64,000 nt of DNA from Streptomyces vilmorinianum (lineage in GTDB: Bacteria; Actinomycetota; Actinomycetes; Streptomycetales; Streptomycetaceae), in contig NZ_CP040244.1 in the NCBI RefSeq assembly GCF_005517195.1, forward strand, positions 2,498,001 to 2,562,000. Reading direction: 5' to 3'. How positions within the stretch are numbered: the stretch's first letter is position 1; each line of letters starts with the position of its first letter. A program made the translations under genes and the position numbers. The notes beneath the pieces are model-generated. The model saw only the letters and a list, made by a program, of their open reading frames with translations. It did no database searches and had not been told where the DNA came from. Positions 45,266-53,728 of the stretch are shown here, piece after piece.

Positions 45266-46588
45266 ATGGCCACCGAGGCCAAGGAGAGCGGCGGCTATCT
45301 CGACATCCTCAGGGCGCCGCACGCCCTGCGACTGCTCACCGGCACCCTGATCGGCCGGCTCCCCAACGGCACCGGGCCCATCGCCGTGGTGCTCTTCACC
45401 CGCTCCGAGGGCGGCAGCTACAGCCTGGCGGGCGGGCTCACCGCCGCGTACGGCATCGCCACCGCCGTCGGCCAGCCCCTGCTGGGCCGGGCCGTCGACC
45501 TGAAGGGCCAGCCGCGCGTCCAGTTGCCCGCCGCGCTCGTCTCCGCCCTCGGCATGATCGTCCTGGCCGTGGCCGGAATCAGCCCCCTCGTCCTCGCCTA
45601 TGCGGCGGTCGTCGTCGCCGGGCTCTTCACCCCGCCCCTCGAAGGCGGACTGCGCGCCCTGTGGCCGAGCGTGCTGGGCCGTGAGGACCGGGTCCACCGG
45701 GCCTACGCCATGGACGCCGTCGCCCAGGAAGTCATGTTCACCGTCGGACCGTTGCTGGTGACCCTCCTGGTCGCCCTCTGGTCCCCGGCGGCGGCCCTCC
45801 TCGTCATCAACCTCCTCGGCGTCCTCGGTGCGCTCTCCGTCGTCCTGTCCGAGCCCTCGCGCGCGTGGCGCTCGGCTCCCCGCGAGGCCCACTGGCTCGG
45901 CGCCCTGCGCTCGCCCGGCCTCCTGGCCCTGCTCGGCTCGTTCTTCTTCGTCGGCATCGCGCTCGGTTCGATCACCGTCGCCGGCCTCTCCTACGCCGAC
46001 GACCAGGGCAACGAGGCGGCGTACGGGTGGCTGATGGCCGCTCTCGGCCTGGGCGCCCTCATCGGCGGCGTCCTCTACGGCGCCCGCCGGTGGGTGGGTG
46101 CCCCCGAGCGGCGGCTGCGGATCATCATCGGCCTGCTCGCCCTCGGGTATCTGCCGCTCATGCTCACGCCCGGTGTCGTGCCGATGACGGCCCTCGCCGC
46201 GCTCTCGGGCGTCTTCCTGGCCCCCGCCCTCGCCTGCGGCTTCATCGTGGTCGACCGGCACGCGCCCGTCGGGACCGTCACGGAGGCCTTCTCGTGGCTC
46301 GTCACCACCTTCGGTGTAGGGGCCGCGCTCGGCTCGGCCGTCGCGGGCCCGGCCGTCGAACTCGCCGGAACCACGGCGGGCTTCGCGGTCGCCGGAGCCG
46401 GGGGCTTCGTCGCCCTCCTGGTCCTTCTGGCCACCGGCCGGGTCCTCGCGGCTCCCGGCCGCGGCGTGCGACACGCCGTCAGCGCGGCCACCGGCGGAGC
46501 CGGCCACACCGAAAAGAACGCGCACACATCGGAAAATGATCGAAACGGGGCCGTCGAACCCGGTTTCAGCTCAGGCCATCAGGCGTAA
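45266..46588 (+). CDS. MFS transporter
   Basis: A 440-aa major facilitator protein with about 12 membrane helices. Opening LDILRAPHALRLLTGTLIGRLPNG; GRAVDLKGQPRVQ fits the loop 2-3 region. No substrate-specific motif; the family includes sugar and drug exporters. The last 40 residues are hydrophilic. ATG at 45266 with GGAGAGGAGA upstream. Its stop is 9 bases before pafA, so pafA may be read through from here, although a promoter could lie inside the AT-richer end of this gene. Confidence 0.9.
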   Translation: MATEAKESGGYLDILRAPHALRLLTGTLIGRLPNGTGPIAVVLFTRSEGGSYSLAGGLTAAYGIATAVGQPLLGRAVDLKGQPRVQLPAALVSALGMIVLAVAGISPLVLAYAAVVVAGLFTPPLEGGLRALWPSVLGREDRVHRAYAMDAVAQEVMFTVGPLLVTLLVALWSPAAALLVINLLGVLGALSVVLSEPSRAWRSAPREAHWLGALRSPGLLALLGSFFFVGIALGSITVAGLSYADDQGNEAAYGWLMAALGLGALIGGVLYGARRWVGAPERRLRIIIGLLALGYLPLMLTPGVVPMTALAALSGVFLAPALACGFIVVDRHAPVGTVTEAFSWLVTTFGVGAALGSAVAGPAVELAGTTAGFAVAGAGGFVALLVLLATGRVLAAPGRGVRHAVSAATGGAGHTEKNAHTSENDRNGAVEPGFSSGHQA

Positions 46589-46597
46589 TGTTCAGAC

Positions 46598-47959
46598 ATG
46601 GACCGCCGCATTTTCGGGCTGGAGAACGAGTACGGCGTCACGTGCACGTTCAGGGGACAGCGCCGACTGTCTCCTGACGAAGTGGCGCGCTACCTCTTCC
46701 GCCGTGTCGTGTCATGGGGCCGCAGCAGCAATGTCTTCCTGCGGAACGGTGCCCGCCTGTACCTTGACGTGGGTTCGCATCCGGAATATGCAACTCCCGA
46801 ATGCGACAACGTGACCGAACTGGTCACGCACGACAAGGCAGGCGAGCGCATTCTCGAAGGCCTGCTCGTCGACGCCGAACGCCGCCTGCACGAGGAGGGA
46901 ATCGCCGGCGACGTCTATCTCTTCAAGAACAACACCGACTCGGCGGGAAACTCCTACGGTTGCCACGAGAACTATCTCGTCGCCCGCCACGGAGAGTTCT
47001 CCCGGCTCGCGGACATCCTCATTCCGTTCCTCGTCACCCGACAGCTCATCTGCGGCGCCGGAAAGGTGCTGCAGACCCCGCGCGGCGCGGTCTACTGCGT
47101 CTCCCAGCGGGCCGAGCACATCTGGGAGGGCGTCAGTTCCGCCACGACCCGCTCCCGGCCGATCATCAACACCCGCGACGAGCCGCACGCGGACGCCGAG
47201 CGCTACCGCCGCCTGCACGTCATCGTGGGCGACTCGAACATGTCCGAGACGACCATGCTGCTCAAGGTCGGCGCCACCGACCTCGTGCTGCGCATGATCG
47301 AGGCGGGCACCGTGATGCGCGACCTGACCCTGGAGAACCCGATCCGGGCGATCCGCGAGGTCAGCCACGACATCACCGGCCAGCGCAAGGTCCGGCTCGC
47401 CAGCGGCCGGGAGGCCTCCGCCCTGGAGGTGCAGCGCGAGTACTACGAGAAGGCCGCGGACTTCGTCGACCGCCGGGGCATCCGTACCGGCACGGTCGCC
47501 CAGGTCCTGGAGCTGTGGGGCCGCACGCTGGACGCCATCGAGGCCGAGGACCTCGACCGCATCGGCACCGAGATCGACTGGGTCATGAAGTACAAGCTCA
47601 TCGAGCGGTACCGGGCGAAGAACAACATGACCATGTCGCATCCGCGGGTCGCCCAGATAGACCTCGCGTACCACGACATCCACCGGCGCCGTGGGCTCTA
47701 CTACCTCCTGGAGCGGAAGGGGCAGGCCGCCCGGATCTGCAACGACCTGAAGATCTTCGAGGGGAAGTCCGTGCCCCCGCAGACCACGCGGGCGCGCCTG
47801 CGCGGCGACTTCATCCGCCGTGCGCAGGAGCAGCGGCGGGACTTCACCGTCGACTGGGTCCACCTCAAGCTCAACGACCAGGCACAGCGCACCGTGTTGT
47901 GCAAGGACCCCTTTCGGTCGGTCGACGACCGGGTGGAAAAGCTGATCGCGGGAATGTAG
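46598..47959 (+). CDS. pafA: Pup--protein ligase
   Basis: A 453-aa ATP-dependent ligase that forms the isopeptide bond between Pup-Glu and a substrate lysine. N-terminal [17 protein letters not shown] carries the metal-binding Glu residues; [40 protein letters not shown] and [20 protein letters not shown] are the shared Dop/PafA core; the C-terminal domain (about 380-453) binds Pup. It lacks the Dop-specific loop. Only 9 bases after the MFS stop and with no good ribosome site, it might be coupled to or initiate inside that gene's tail. Confidence 0.96.
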   Translation: MDRRIFGLENEYGVTCTFRGQRRLSPDEVARYLFRRVVSWGRSSNVFLRNGARLYLDVGSHPEYATPECDNVTELVTHDKAGERILEGLLVDAERRLHEEGIAGDVYLFKNNTDSAGNSYGCHENYLVARHGEFSRLADILIPFLVTRQLICGAGKVLQTPRGAVYCVSQRAEHIWEGVSSATTRSRPIINTRDEPHADAERYRRLHVIVGDSNMSETTMLLKVGATDLVLRMIEAGTVMRDLTLENPIRAIREVSHDITGQRKVRLASGREASALEVQREYYEKAADFVDRRGIRTGTVAQVLELWGRTLDAIEAEDLDRIGTEIDWVMKYKLIERYRAKNNMTMSHPRVAQIDLAYHDIHRRRGLYYLLERKGQAARICNDLKIFEGKSVPPQTTRARLRGDFIRRAQEQRRDFTVDWVHLKLNDQAQRTVLCKDPFRSVDDRVEKLIAGM

Positions 47960-47976
47960 GACGACGCTGTACGAAG

Positions 47977-48015
47977 CACCGGGCCCCGTACGTTTGACGT
48001 GCGGGGCCCTCGGTG
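47977..48015 (+). terminator. Terminator after pafA
   Basis: A 13-bp stem (47981-47993 with 47997-48009, one G-U), 3-base loop, and outer CACC/GGTG pairing. Confidence 0.8.
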
Positions 48016-48076
48016 TGCCCGGAGGGTCCCCTAGAGTGTCGGGCAACTACTGTGCCGTCTGAGATCTGAGGAACAC

Positions 48077-49015
48077 GTGCGCCGACTTGCCGGCCTACTG
48101 GTCGTCCCGCTGCTGCTGCTCTCGACAGCGGCCTGCGGCAGCGAAGACCAGGGCTCCGATACCGCCTCGATGAAGAACGGGCTGCCCGCCATCACCGCGG
48201 GTGAGAAGTTCGGGGAGAAGCCCACCCTCTCGAAGGGAGAGGGCGACCCGCCCAAGGAGCTCAAGGTCAATGTGATCAGCGCGGGCGACGGGGCGGTCAC
48301 GAAGAAGGGCGACGCGCTTCAGGTCAACTACCTGGGCCAGACCTGGGACTCGACCACACCCTTCGACAACAGCTTCGACCGGGGGCAGCCGTTCGATCTG
48401 ACCCTGGGCGCCGGCCAGGTCATCAAGGGCTGGGACCAGGGCCTGGAGGGCCAGAAGGTCGGCAGCCGTATCGAGATCGGCATCCCGCCGGAGCTCGGTT
48501 ACGGTGACCAGGGGCAGGGCGACATCAAGCCCAACGCCACCCTCGTCTTCGTGGTGGACATCCTGAAGTCCACCACGATCCCGAAGTCCGCCGAGGGCAC
48601 CGAGGTCGCCCAGGAGAACAAGGACCTGCCGAAGGTCGGTACGAACACCGACGGCAAGGCCCCCTCGCTGACCGTCCCGAAGGTCGACCCGCCGACGAAG
48701 CTCGTCTCGAACTACGTCCTCGAGTCCAAGAGCGAGGTCGTCAAGGGCACCGACACGGTCGTCGTGAACTATGTCGCGGCGCTGTGGAAGGACGGCAAGG
48801 TCTTCGACTCGACGTACGCGACGGGCAAGACCGCGAACTTCCCGCTCGCGCAGCTGACGCTGAAGGGCCTCAAGGACGGCCTCACCGGCAAGAAGGTGGG
48901 CAGCCGCGTCCTGATCGTGGCCCCGCCGTCGGAGGCGTTCGGGGACCAGGAGCAGCAGGGCATCCCGAAGAACTCCACGCTGGTGTTCGCCGTCGACATC
49001 CTGGCGAAGATGTAA
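48077..49015 (+). CDS. FKBP-type prolyl isomerase lipoprotein, two FKBP domains
   Basis: A 312-aa extracytoplasmic foldase. Lipobox LSTAACGS with lipidated Cys20. Two FKBP domains: the first (about 60-165) has the canonical FDNSFDRGQPFDLTLGAGQVIKGWDQGLEGQKVGSR, with the aromatic active-site residues; the second (about 205-312) reads FDSTYATGKTANFPL, then TLKGLKDGLTGKKVGSR, where the usual VI-x-GW is replaced, so it may be weak or only bind. GTG at 48077 with GAGGAA upstream. Followed 61 bases later by a cytosolic FKBP. Confidence 0.92.
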   Translation: MRRLAGLLVVPLLLLSTAACGSEDQGSDTASMKNGLPAITAGEKFGEKPTLSKGEGDPPKELKVNVISAGDGAVTKKGDALQVNYLGQTWDSTTPFDNSFDRGQPFDLTLGAGQVIKGWDQGLEGQKVGSRIEIGIPPELGYGDQGQGDIKPNATLVFVVDILKSTTIPKSAEGTEVAQENKDLPKVGTNTDGKAPSLTVPKVDPPTKLVSNYVLESKSEVVKGTDTVVVNYVAALWKDGKVFDSTYATGKTANFPLAQLTLKGLKDGLTGKKVGSRVLIVAPPSEAFGDQEQQGIPKNSTLVFAVDILAKM

Positions 49016-49076
49016 GACTGTCCCGGTCGCGCAGTTCATCGTTTGCGCGGTTCATCCGTTTGAGGAGCACACTGCA

Positions 49077-49457
49077 GTGAGCATCGAGAAGCCCGAGGTC
49101 GACTTCCCGGGCGGCGAGCCGCCGGCCGACCTGGAGATCAAGGACATCTGGGAGGGCGACGGCGAGGTGGCCGGTGCCGGCGACTTCGTCAAGGTCCACT
49201 ACGTGGGTGTGGCCTTCTCCACCGGCGAAGAGTTCGACGCCTCCTGGAACCGTGGCAACCCGCTGGACTTCCAGCTCGGTGTCGGCCAGGTCATCCAGGG
49301 CTGGGACAAGGGCGTGCAGGGCATGAAGGTCGGCGGCCGCCGCCAGCTGGTCATCCCCGCGCACCTCGCGTACGGCGACCGCGGCGCCGGCAGCGCCATC
49401 GCCCCGGGCGAGACCCTGATCTTCGTCTGCGACCTGGTCGGCGTCAGCAAGCGCTGA
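49077..49457 (+). CDS. Cytosolic FKBP-type prolyl isomerase
   Basis: A 126-aa single-domain FKBP without signal peptide. The active-site residues are intact: VKVHYVGVAFSTGEEFDASW, GQVIQGWDKGVQGMKVGGRR, and AYGDRGAGSAIAPGETLIF. GTG at 49077 with GAGGAG upstream. It probably shares a transcript with the lipoprotein FKBP. This pair sits in pafA-FKBP-FKBP-pafBC order. A strong intrinsic terminator follows. Confidence 0.95.
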   Translation: MSIEKPEVDFPGGEPPADLEIKDIWEGDGEVAGAGDFVKVHYVGVAFSTGEEFDASWNRGNPLDFQLGVGQVIQGWDKGVQGMKVGGRRQLVIPAHLAYGDRGAGSAIAPGETLIFVCDLVGVSKR

Positions 49458-49472
49458 CCGGATCCGCTCGAA

Positions 49473-49506
49473 CGAGGGCCCATGCCGTTCCCGGCGTGGG
49501 CCCTCG
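49473..49506 (+). terminator. Intrinsic terminator after the FKBP pair
   Basis: A 15-bp stem with one G-U (49473-49487 with 49492-49506), 4-base loop TTCC, then CTTTTG. Confidence 0.92.
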
Positions 49507-49583
49507 GCTTTTGCCACGACACCCCGGGGCGGTACGGTCGGTTGTCCGAGAAGTCAATCCGGCAGAAGAGGTGCAGGGCGTCG

Positions 49584-50540
49584 ATGGCGATTGCCAAGGC
49601 CGAGCGGCTGATGAATCTGGCCCTCTGCCTGCTCGGGACGCGCAGGCCCCTGAGCAAGCGTGAGCTGCGTGGGTCCATCGAGGCCTACATGGAAGCCGGC
49701 ACCGACGACTCCTTCAACCGGATGTTCGAGCGGGACAAGGACGATCTGCGCGAGCTCGGCCTGGTCATCGAGACCGTCGAGAACCTGGAGGGCGAGACCG
49801 GCTATCTCGCCCGGCGCGACTCCAACCGCCTCCCGCCGATCACTCTCGACGCCGAGGAGGCCGCGGCGCTCGGCCTCGCCGCGAAGGTCTGGCAGCAGGC
49901 CCGGCTCGCCGGCGCGGCCAGTGGCGCCCTGCAGAAGCTCCGCGCCGCCGGCATGCCGGAGGCCGAGGACTCCTACGACGCCCAGCACAGCGCCCTCGAA
50001 CCGCGCATCCCGGTCCACGAGACCGCCTTCGAGCCGCTGATGCTGGCCTGCCGCGACCGGCGCCCGGTCGTCTTCGACTACCGCAAGGCGACGGCGGCCC
50101 GCCCCGAGACGCGCCAGGTCGAGCCGTGGACCCTGGAGTGCTGGCGCGGCCACTGGTACCTGGCGGGCTGGGACCGCGACCGCGGCGCCGAACGCGTCTT
50201 CCGGCTCTCCCGTATCACCGGCAAGGTCCGCTCCCGGGCCGGCGCCTTCACCGCGCCCGTGCCCGACGTCGTCACCGTCCGCGAGACCGTCGAGAGCTGG
50301 GCGGGCGAGACGGCCACCCGCTCCGCCCGTATCCGGCTGCGCGCCGGCTGCGGCTACCCGCTGCGGTCCCGCGCCCAGTCCGTACGCGAGGGGACGGACG
50401 GCTGGGACGAGCTGGAGATCCCGTACGGGCACGGCCTGGACGCCTGGCTCGTGGAGTTCGGTCCCGATGTCGTCGTACTGGAGCCCGCGGATCTGCGGGC
50501 CGATGTGGTGGACCGGCTGCGCGCCGTGGCCAAGGGCTGA
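49584..50540 (+). CDS. pafB: WYL-domain regulator PafB
   Basis: A 318-aa transcription factor: N-terminal winged helix (about 1-70, ERLMNLALCLLGTRRPLSKRELRGSI), WYL domain (about 150-240, with WRGHWYLAGWDRDRG) and a C-terminal WCX-type region. With PafC it forms the actinobacterial DNA-damage activator that works independently of LexA/RecA and responds to single-stranded DNA. ATG at 49584; it lies 16 bases before pafC. Confidence 0.94.
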   Translation: MAIAKAERLMNLALCLLGTRRPLSKRELRGSIEAYMEAGTDDSFNRMFERDKDDLRELGLVIETVENLEGETGYLARRDSNRLPPITLDAEEAAALGLAAKVWQQARLAGAASGALQKLRAAGMPEAEDSYDAQHSALEPRIPVHETAFEPLMLACRDRRPVVFDYRKATAARPETRQVEPWTLECWRGHWYLAGWDRDRGAERVFRLSRITGKVRSRAGAFTAPVPDVVTVRETVESWAGETATRSARIRLRAGCGYPLRSRAQSVREGTDGWDELEIPYGHGLDAWLVEFGPDVVVLEPADLRADVVDRLRAVAKG

Positions 50541-50556
50541 AGGGGAGACGTACGGC

Positions 50557-51513
50557 ATGGCTGCGAACGCGATCGACCAGACGAGGCGGATGCTCTCCCT
50601 CGTCACCTACCTCAGGGAACGGCCCGGCGCGCATGTCGCCGACGTCGCCCGCGCCTTCGGGATCACCGAGGACGAGCTGATCTCCGACCTCGATGTGCTG
50701 CCCATGTGCGGGACGAGCTTCCGCGGCGGCGATCTGCTCGACATCGACACCGACGGCGACCGGATCTGGTGGCACAACCCCGATGACGTCGCCGCGCCGC
50801 TGCGGCTCGCCGCCGACGAGGCGACGGCCCTGTTGGTCGCCGCCCGGGCCGTGGCCACGCTGCCCGGCCTGCGCGAGAGCGACCGGGAAGCGCTGCTGCG
50901 GGCCACCGCCAAGCTGGAGACCGCGGCCGGTGAGGTGGCCGGGGCCAGCTCGCGGCTCTCGGTCACCTTCGAGTCCGAGGGCGGTGTCTTCGCCGACGTG
51001 GACCGGGCGATCTCGGAGCGCCGACGGCTGTGGGTGCGGTACTACTCGCCCGCCCGCGACGAGCTGACCGAGCGCGAGGTGGATCCGATCCGGCTGTTCG
51101 CCGTCGGCCACACCTACATGGAGGCGTGGTGCCGGCTCTCCGAGGCGCGCCGCACCTTCCGGCTCGACCGGGTCGCCGAGATCCGGATCCTGGACGAGCA
51201 GTCCGCGCCGCCGGAGATCGAGCTGCGGGACCTGTCCGAGGGGCTCGTCCAGCCCTCGGCCGATGACCCGGAGGTCGTCGTCGAGGTCGGTCCCGGCGGC
51301 CGCTGGGTCGCCGAGTACTACCCGCACGACCGGGCCGACGAGCTGCCCGACGGGGGGCTGCGCATCACGCTGCGGACCCCCGCCCCGGCCTCCCTGCGCC
51401 GCCTCGCGCTGCGGCTCGGCAGCGACGGTCGGATCGTCTCCCCGCAGGACCTCGCGGACAGCGCCAGGGAGGCGGCGACCGCCGCCCTCGCCGCCTACGA
51501 CGGCCACGAGTGA
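50557..51513 (+). CDS. pafC: WYL-domain regulator PafC
   Basis: A 318-aa partner of PafB with the same layout: winged helix (about 1-75, RRMLSLVTYLRERPGAHVADVARAFGITEDELISDLDVL), WYL domain (about 140-215, RLWVRYYSPARDELTEREVDP, HTYMEAWCRLSEARRTFRLDR) and WCX domain. Its second strand has YMEAWC in place of WYL-type WY. GGGGAGA before the ATG at 50557. PafB and PafC are both needed for activity in mycobacteria. Confidence 0.94.
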   Translation: MAANAIDQTRRMLSLVTYLRERPGAHVADVARAFGITEDELISDLDVLPMCGTSFRGGDLLDIDTDGDRIWWHNPDDVAAPLRLAADEATALLVAARAVATLPGLRESDREALLRATAKLETAAGEVAGASSRLSVTFESEGGVFADVDRAISERRRLWVRYYSPARDELTEREVDPIRLFAVGHTYMEAWCRLSEARRTFRLDRVAEIRILDEQSAPPEIELRDLSEGLVQPSADDPEVVVEVGPGGRWVAEYYPHDRADELPDGGLRITLRTPAPASLRRLALRLGSDGRIVSPQDLADSAREAATAALAAYDGHE

Positions 51514-51619
51514 CGCACGGGAGACTCAAGGGGAATGTGACATTCCCCGGGGAGTCGACGCTGTTGCCTGTGGAGCTGACGGAATCGCGAGAGCGCGGGA
51601 ACCGAGAGGGATGAGGGAA

Positions 51620-51874
51620 ATGTCCGTGATGCACGGAATGACGGCGACGATCGCACCGGTCTTCTTCAAGGCCGCCTGCCCCGACTGCCGCGCCCGTTTC
51701 GAACTCTCGGCGGGCGCACTGCGCCTCGCGATCGGCGCCAGCCGCCGTACCACCTTCTACTCCTTCACCTGCCCCGAGTGCGGCAGCGCCGTCCGCAAGC
51801 CCGCCGGCGAGCGCATCATCGAACTCCTCGCCGGCGGAGGCGTGCGCACCCTGCGCCTGCACTCCACCGTCTGA
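51620..51874 (+). CDS. Small zinc-ribbon protein
   Basis: An 84-aa protein with two CxxC knuckles, CPDC near residue 20 and CPEC near 52, forming a probable zinc ribbon around a FELSAGALRLAIGASRRTTFYSF segment. Nucleic-acid binding is plausible. Several closely spaced ATGs (51611, 51620, 51629) are in frame; 51620 is preferred because GAGAGGG ends 9 bases upstream. Function unknown. It follows pafC by about 100 bases. Confidence 0.75.
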   Translation: MSVMHGMTATIAPVFFKAACPDCRARFELSAGALRLAIGASRRTTFYSFTCPECGSAVRKPAGERIIELLAGGGVRTLRLHSTV

Positions 51875-51922
51875 CACCCCGTCCGGCACCCCGTCCGGCA
51901 CCCCGTCCGGCACCCCGTCCGG
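51875..51922. repeat. Four perfect 12-bp tandem repeats
   Basis: CACCCCGTCCGG repeated four times head to tail, starting inside the stop codon region of the zinc-ribbon gene and followed by two degenerate copies. Non-coding. Confidence 0.9.
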
Positions 51923-51987
51923 CACCCGTCAGGCCTCCCGGTACCCGTCCGGCCTCCGGGCAACCCCGCAACGTCTAGGCTCGGCAC

Positions 51988-52185
51988 ATGTTCTGGCCCA
52001 TGCTCGCCATCGCTCTCGGCTTCCTCGGCATCGCCGTCCTCGGCATCCTCGGTATCAAGGTCTTCCTGGAGGCCCGGCGGCTCGGCCGCCAAGTGGCCCG
52101 TACCGCGGAGCGCATCAACCGAGCCGCCGAAGACCTCGAAAGGGCCGCCGAAGATCTGGCGCGAACTGGTGAGGCGCTGCGCTGA
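51988..52185 (+). CDS. Small single-pass membrane protein
   Basis: A 65-aa protein with one membrane helix (about 3-26) and a charged amphipathic helix (29-65) with repeated AAEDL units, suggestive of a coiled coil. It resembles short DUF948-like proteins. ATG at 51988. Sits directly upstream of tatA, but no functional link is known. Confidence 0.75.
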   Translation: MFWPMLAIALGFLGIAVLGILGIKVFLEARRLGRQVARTAERINRAAEDLERAAEDLARTGEALR

Positions 52186-52188
52186 GCC

Positions 52189-52221
52189 CGTGCCGTACGG
52201 TTCACAAACTCGTGCCGTACG
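52189..52221. repeat. Direct repeat upstream of tatA
   Basis: CGTGCCGTACG occurs at 52189-52199 and 52211-52221, a 22-base period equal to about two helical turns, in the 207-base gap before tatA. Confidence 0.5.
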
Positions 52222-52392
52222 CTGCACAGGACAGCCCTGAGAAGGGCGCGTGGGCCGCAATCGCGAGTATGCACAGGCATTGCCCCGCGTTTACTCCTGC
52301 GGGTTACGATCGCAGACAGCGCGGTGGCCGGACGCATGTCCGACCCGCCGGGCACGCACACCATGTCGCCTCGGTGAAGAAGGTAAACAGCT

Positions 52393-52677
52393 ATGGGTAG
52401 GCTCGGCCCCACCGAGATCATTCTCATCCTCGTCGTCATCATCCTGCTGTTCGGCGCCAAGAAGCTCCCGGACATGGCCCGTTCGCTGGGCAAGTCGGCC
52501 CGCATCCTCAAGAGCGAGGCCAAGGCGATGAAGTCGGACGACCAGCAGAGCGCCCCCGCCGACCCGCCGACCCCCGGCACCCCGGACCAGGCCGCCCCGC
52601 GCACGATCCAGGCCGCGCCCGGCGACGTGACCAGCTCGCGTCCCGTGACCGAGCCCTCGGACACCACCAAGCGCTGA
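52393..52677 (+). CDS. tatA: Sec-independent translocase subunit TatA
   Basis: A 94-aa pore-forming subunit. N-terminal membrane helix (about 6-22) preceded by the TEII motif, then the FGAKKLPDMARSLGKSARI amphipathic helix with the conserved FG hinge, and a Pro/Thr-rich tail. It builds the twin-arginine channel with TatC 60 bases downstream. At least one Tat substrate is encoded in the window (17177-18142). Confidence 0.95.
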   Translation: MGRLGPTEIILILVVIILLFGAKKLPDMARSLGKSARILKSEAKAMKSDDQQSAPADPPTPGTPDQAAPRTIQAAPGDVTSSRPVTEPSDTTKR

Positions 52678-52737
52678 CCCGGTCCGCCGCGGCCGTCGCA
52701 CCGAGCGGCGGCCTGCCGCATGAGATGAGGACGTGGG

Positions 52738-53685
52738 TTGCTCAAGTCTGCCCGCAAGCAGGAGAAGGATCCCGAGGGCCGGATGCCCCTCGTGGAGCAC
52801 CTGCGTGAGCTTCGCAACCGTATGGCGAAGGGCCTGCTGGCCATCGCCGCGGTCACCGTCGTGGCCCTCGTGTACAGCGAGGAGCTGATGCAGTTCCTGA
52901 CGAAGTCCGTGCCCAAGTGCGGGCCGGGCGTCACCAGCGACGGTGGAAACTGCGCGATCGTCTCCTTCAACACGCTGATCGCCCCGTTCAGCACGACGAT
53001 CCAGGTCAGCCTCGTGACCGGCCTCGTCGTCGCGAGCCCGATCTGGCTGTACCAGCTCTGGGCCTTCATCGCGCCCGGCCTGCACAAGAGCGAGAAGAAG
53101 TACACGTACGCCTTCGTCGGCGCCGCGGTCCCGCTGTTCTCCGCCGGCGCCTACCTCGCGTACCTCATCCTTCCCATCAGCGTGAAGGTGCTCATCAGCC
53201 TCACGCCCGGTGGTTCCGCGAACATCCTGTCCCTGGGTGACGTCCTCGACTTCACCCTGCGCATGGTGCTCGTCTTCGGTCTCGCCTTCGAGCTCCCGCT
53301 CGTCCTCGTGATGCTGAACCTCACCGGCGTTCTCACCGGCCGCCGCATGGCCGGCTGGTGGCGGGGCGTGATCATGGGCGTCTTCGTCTTCGGCGCCGTC
53401 ATCACCCCCACCACCGACCCCGTCGGGATGATCGCCCTCGCGGGACCGATCACCGTCCTGTACTTCGCGGCCGTCGGCTTCTCGCTCCTCAACGACCGGC
53501 GCCGGGCCCGCAACAACCCGGACGCCGAACTCGACGACGACGAGGCCTCCAGCCTCGACCTCACCCCCGAGGCCGTCGGGGCCGTCGAACCCGTCAGTGC
53601 CACCCGCGCCCTGCCCGAGCAGGCCGGCGGCGAGGCCGACGGCGGCAGGTCGCTCCGGCCCGGCAGTTACGACGACATCACCTGA
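52738..53685 (+). CDS. tatC: Sec-independent translocase subunit TatC
   Basis: A 315-aa six-helix protein that recognises twin-arginine signals. Conserved MPLVEHLRELRNRM at 16-29, FKxP-type loop, FGLAFELPLVLVMLNLTGVL and TPTTDPVGM are present. It has a longer acidic C-terminal tail than the E. coli protein. The start is TTG at 52738 with ATGAGG 7 bases upstream; no better in-frame start exists. Confidence 0.95.
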   Translation: MLKSARKQEKDPEGRMPLVEHLRELRNRMAKGLLAIAAVTVVALVYSEELMQFLTKSVPKCGPGVTSDGGNCAIVSFNTLIAPFSTTIQVSLVTGLVVASPIWLYQLWAFIAPGLHKSEKKYTYAFVGAAVPLFSAGAYLAYLILPISVKVLISLTPGGSANILSLGDVLDFTLRMVLVFGLAFELPLVLVMLNLTGVLTGRRMAGWWRGVIMGVFVFGAVITPTTDPVGMIALAGPITVLYFAAVGFSLLNDRRRARNNPDAELDDDEASSLDLTPEAVGAVEPVSATRALPEQAGGEADGGRSLRPGSYDDIT

Positions 53686-53698
53686 TCTTGTAGGGTCC

Positions 53699-53723
53699 TC
53701 CCCCCAGACTCCGTCCGGGGGGA
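53699..53723 (+). promoter_or_regulatory. Hairpin sequestering the ribosome site of the lipid kinase gene
   Basis: TCCCCCC (53699-53705) is complementary to GGGGGGA (53717-53723), and the latter is the only Shine-Dalgarno-like sequence before the ATG at 53729. A TAGGGT at 53691 could be the -10 box, putting the hairpin at the 5-prime end of the transcript. Confidence 0.55.
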
Positions 53724-53728
53724 CACCC

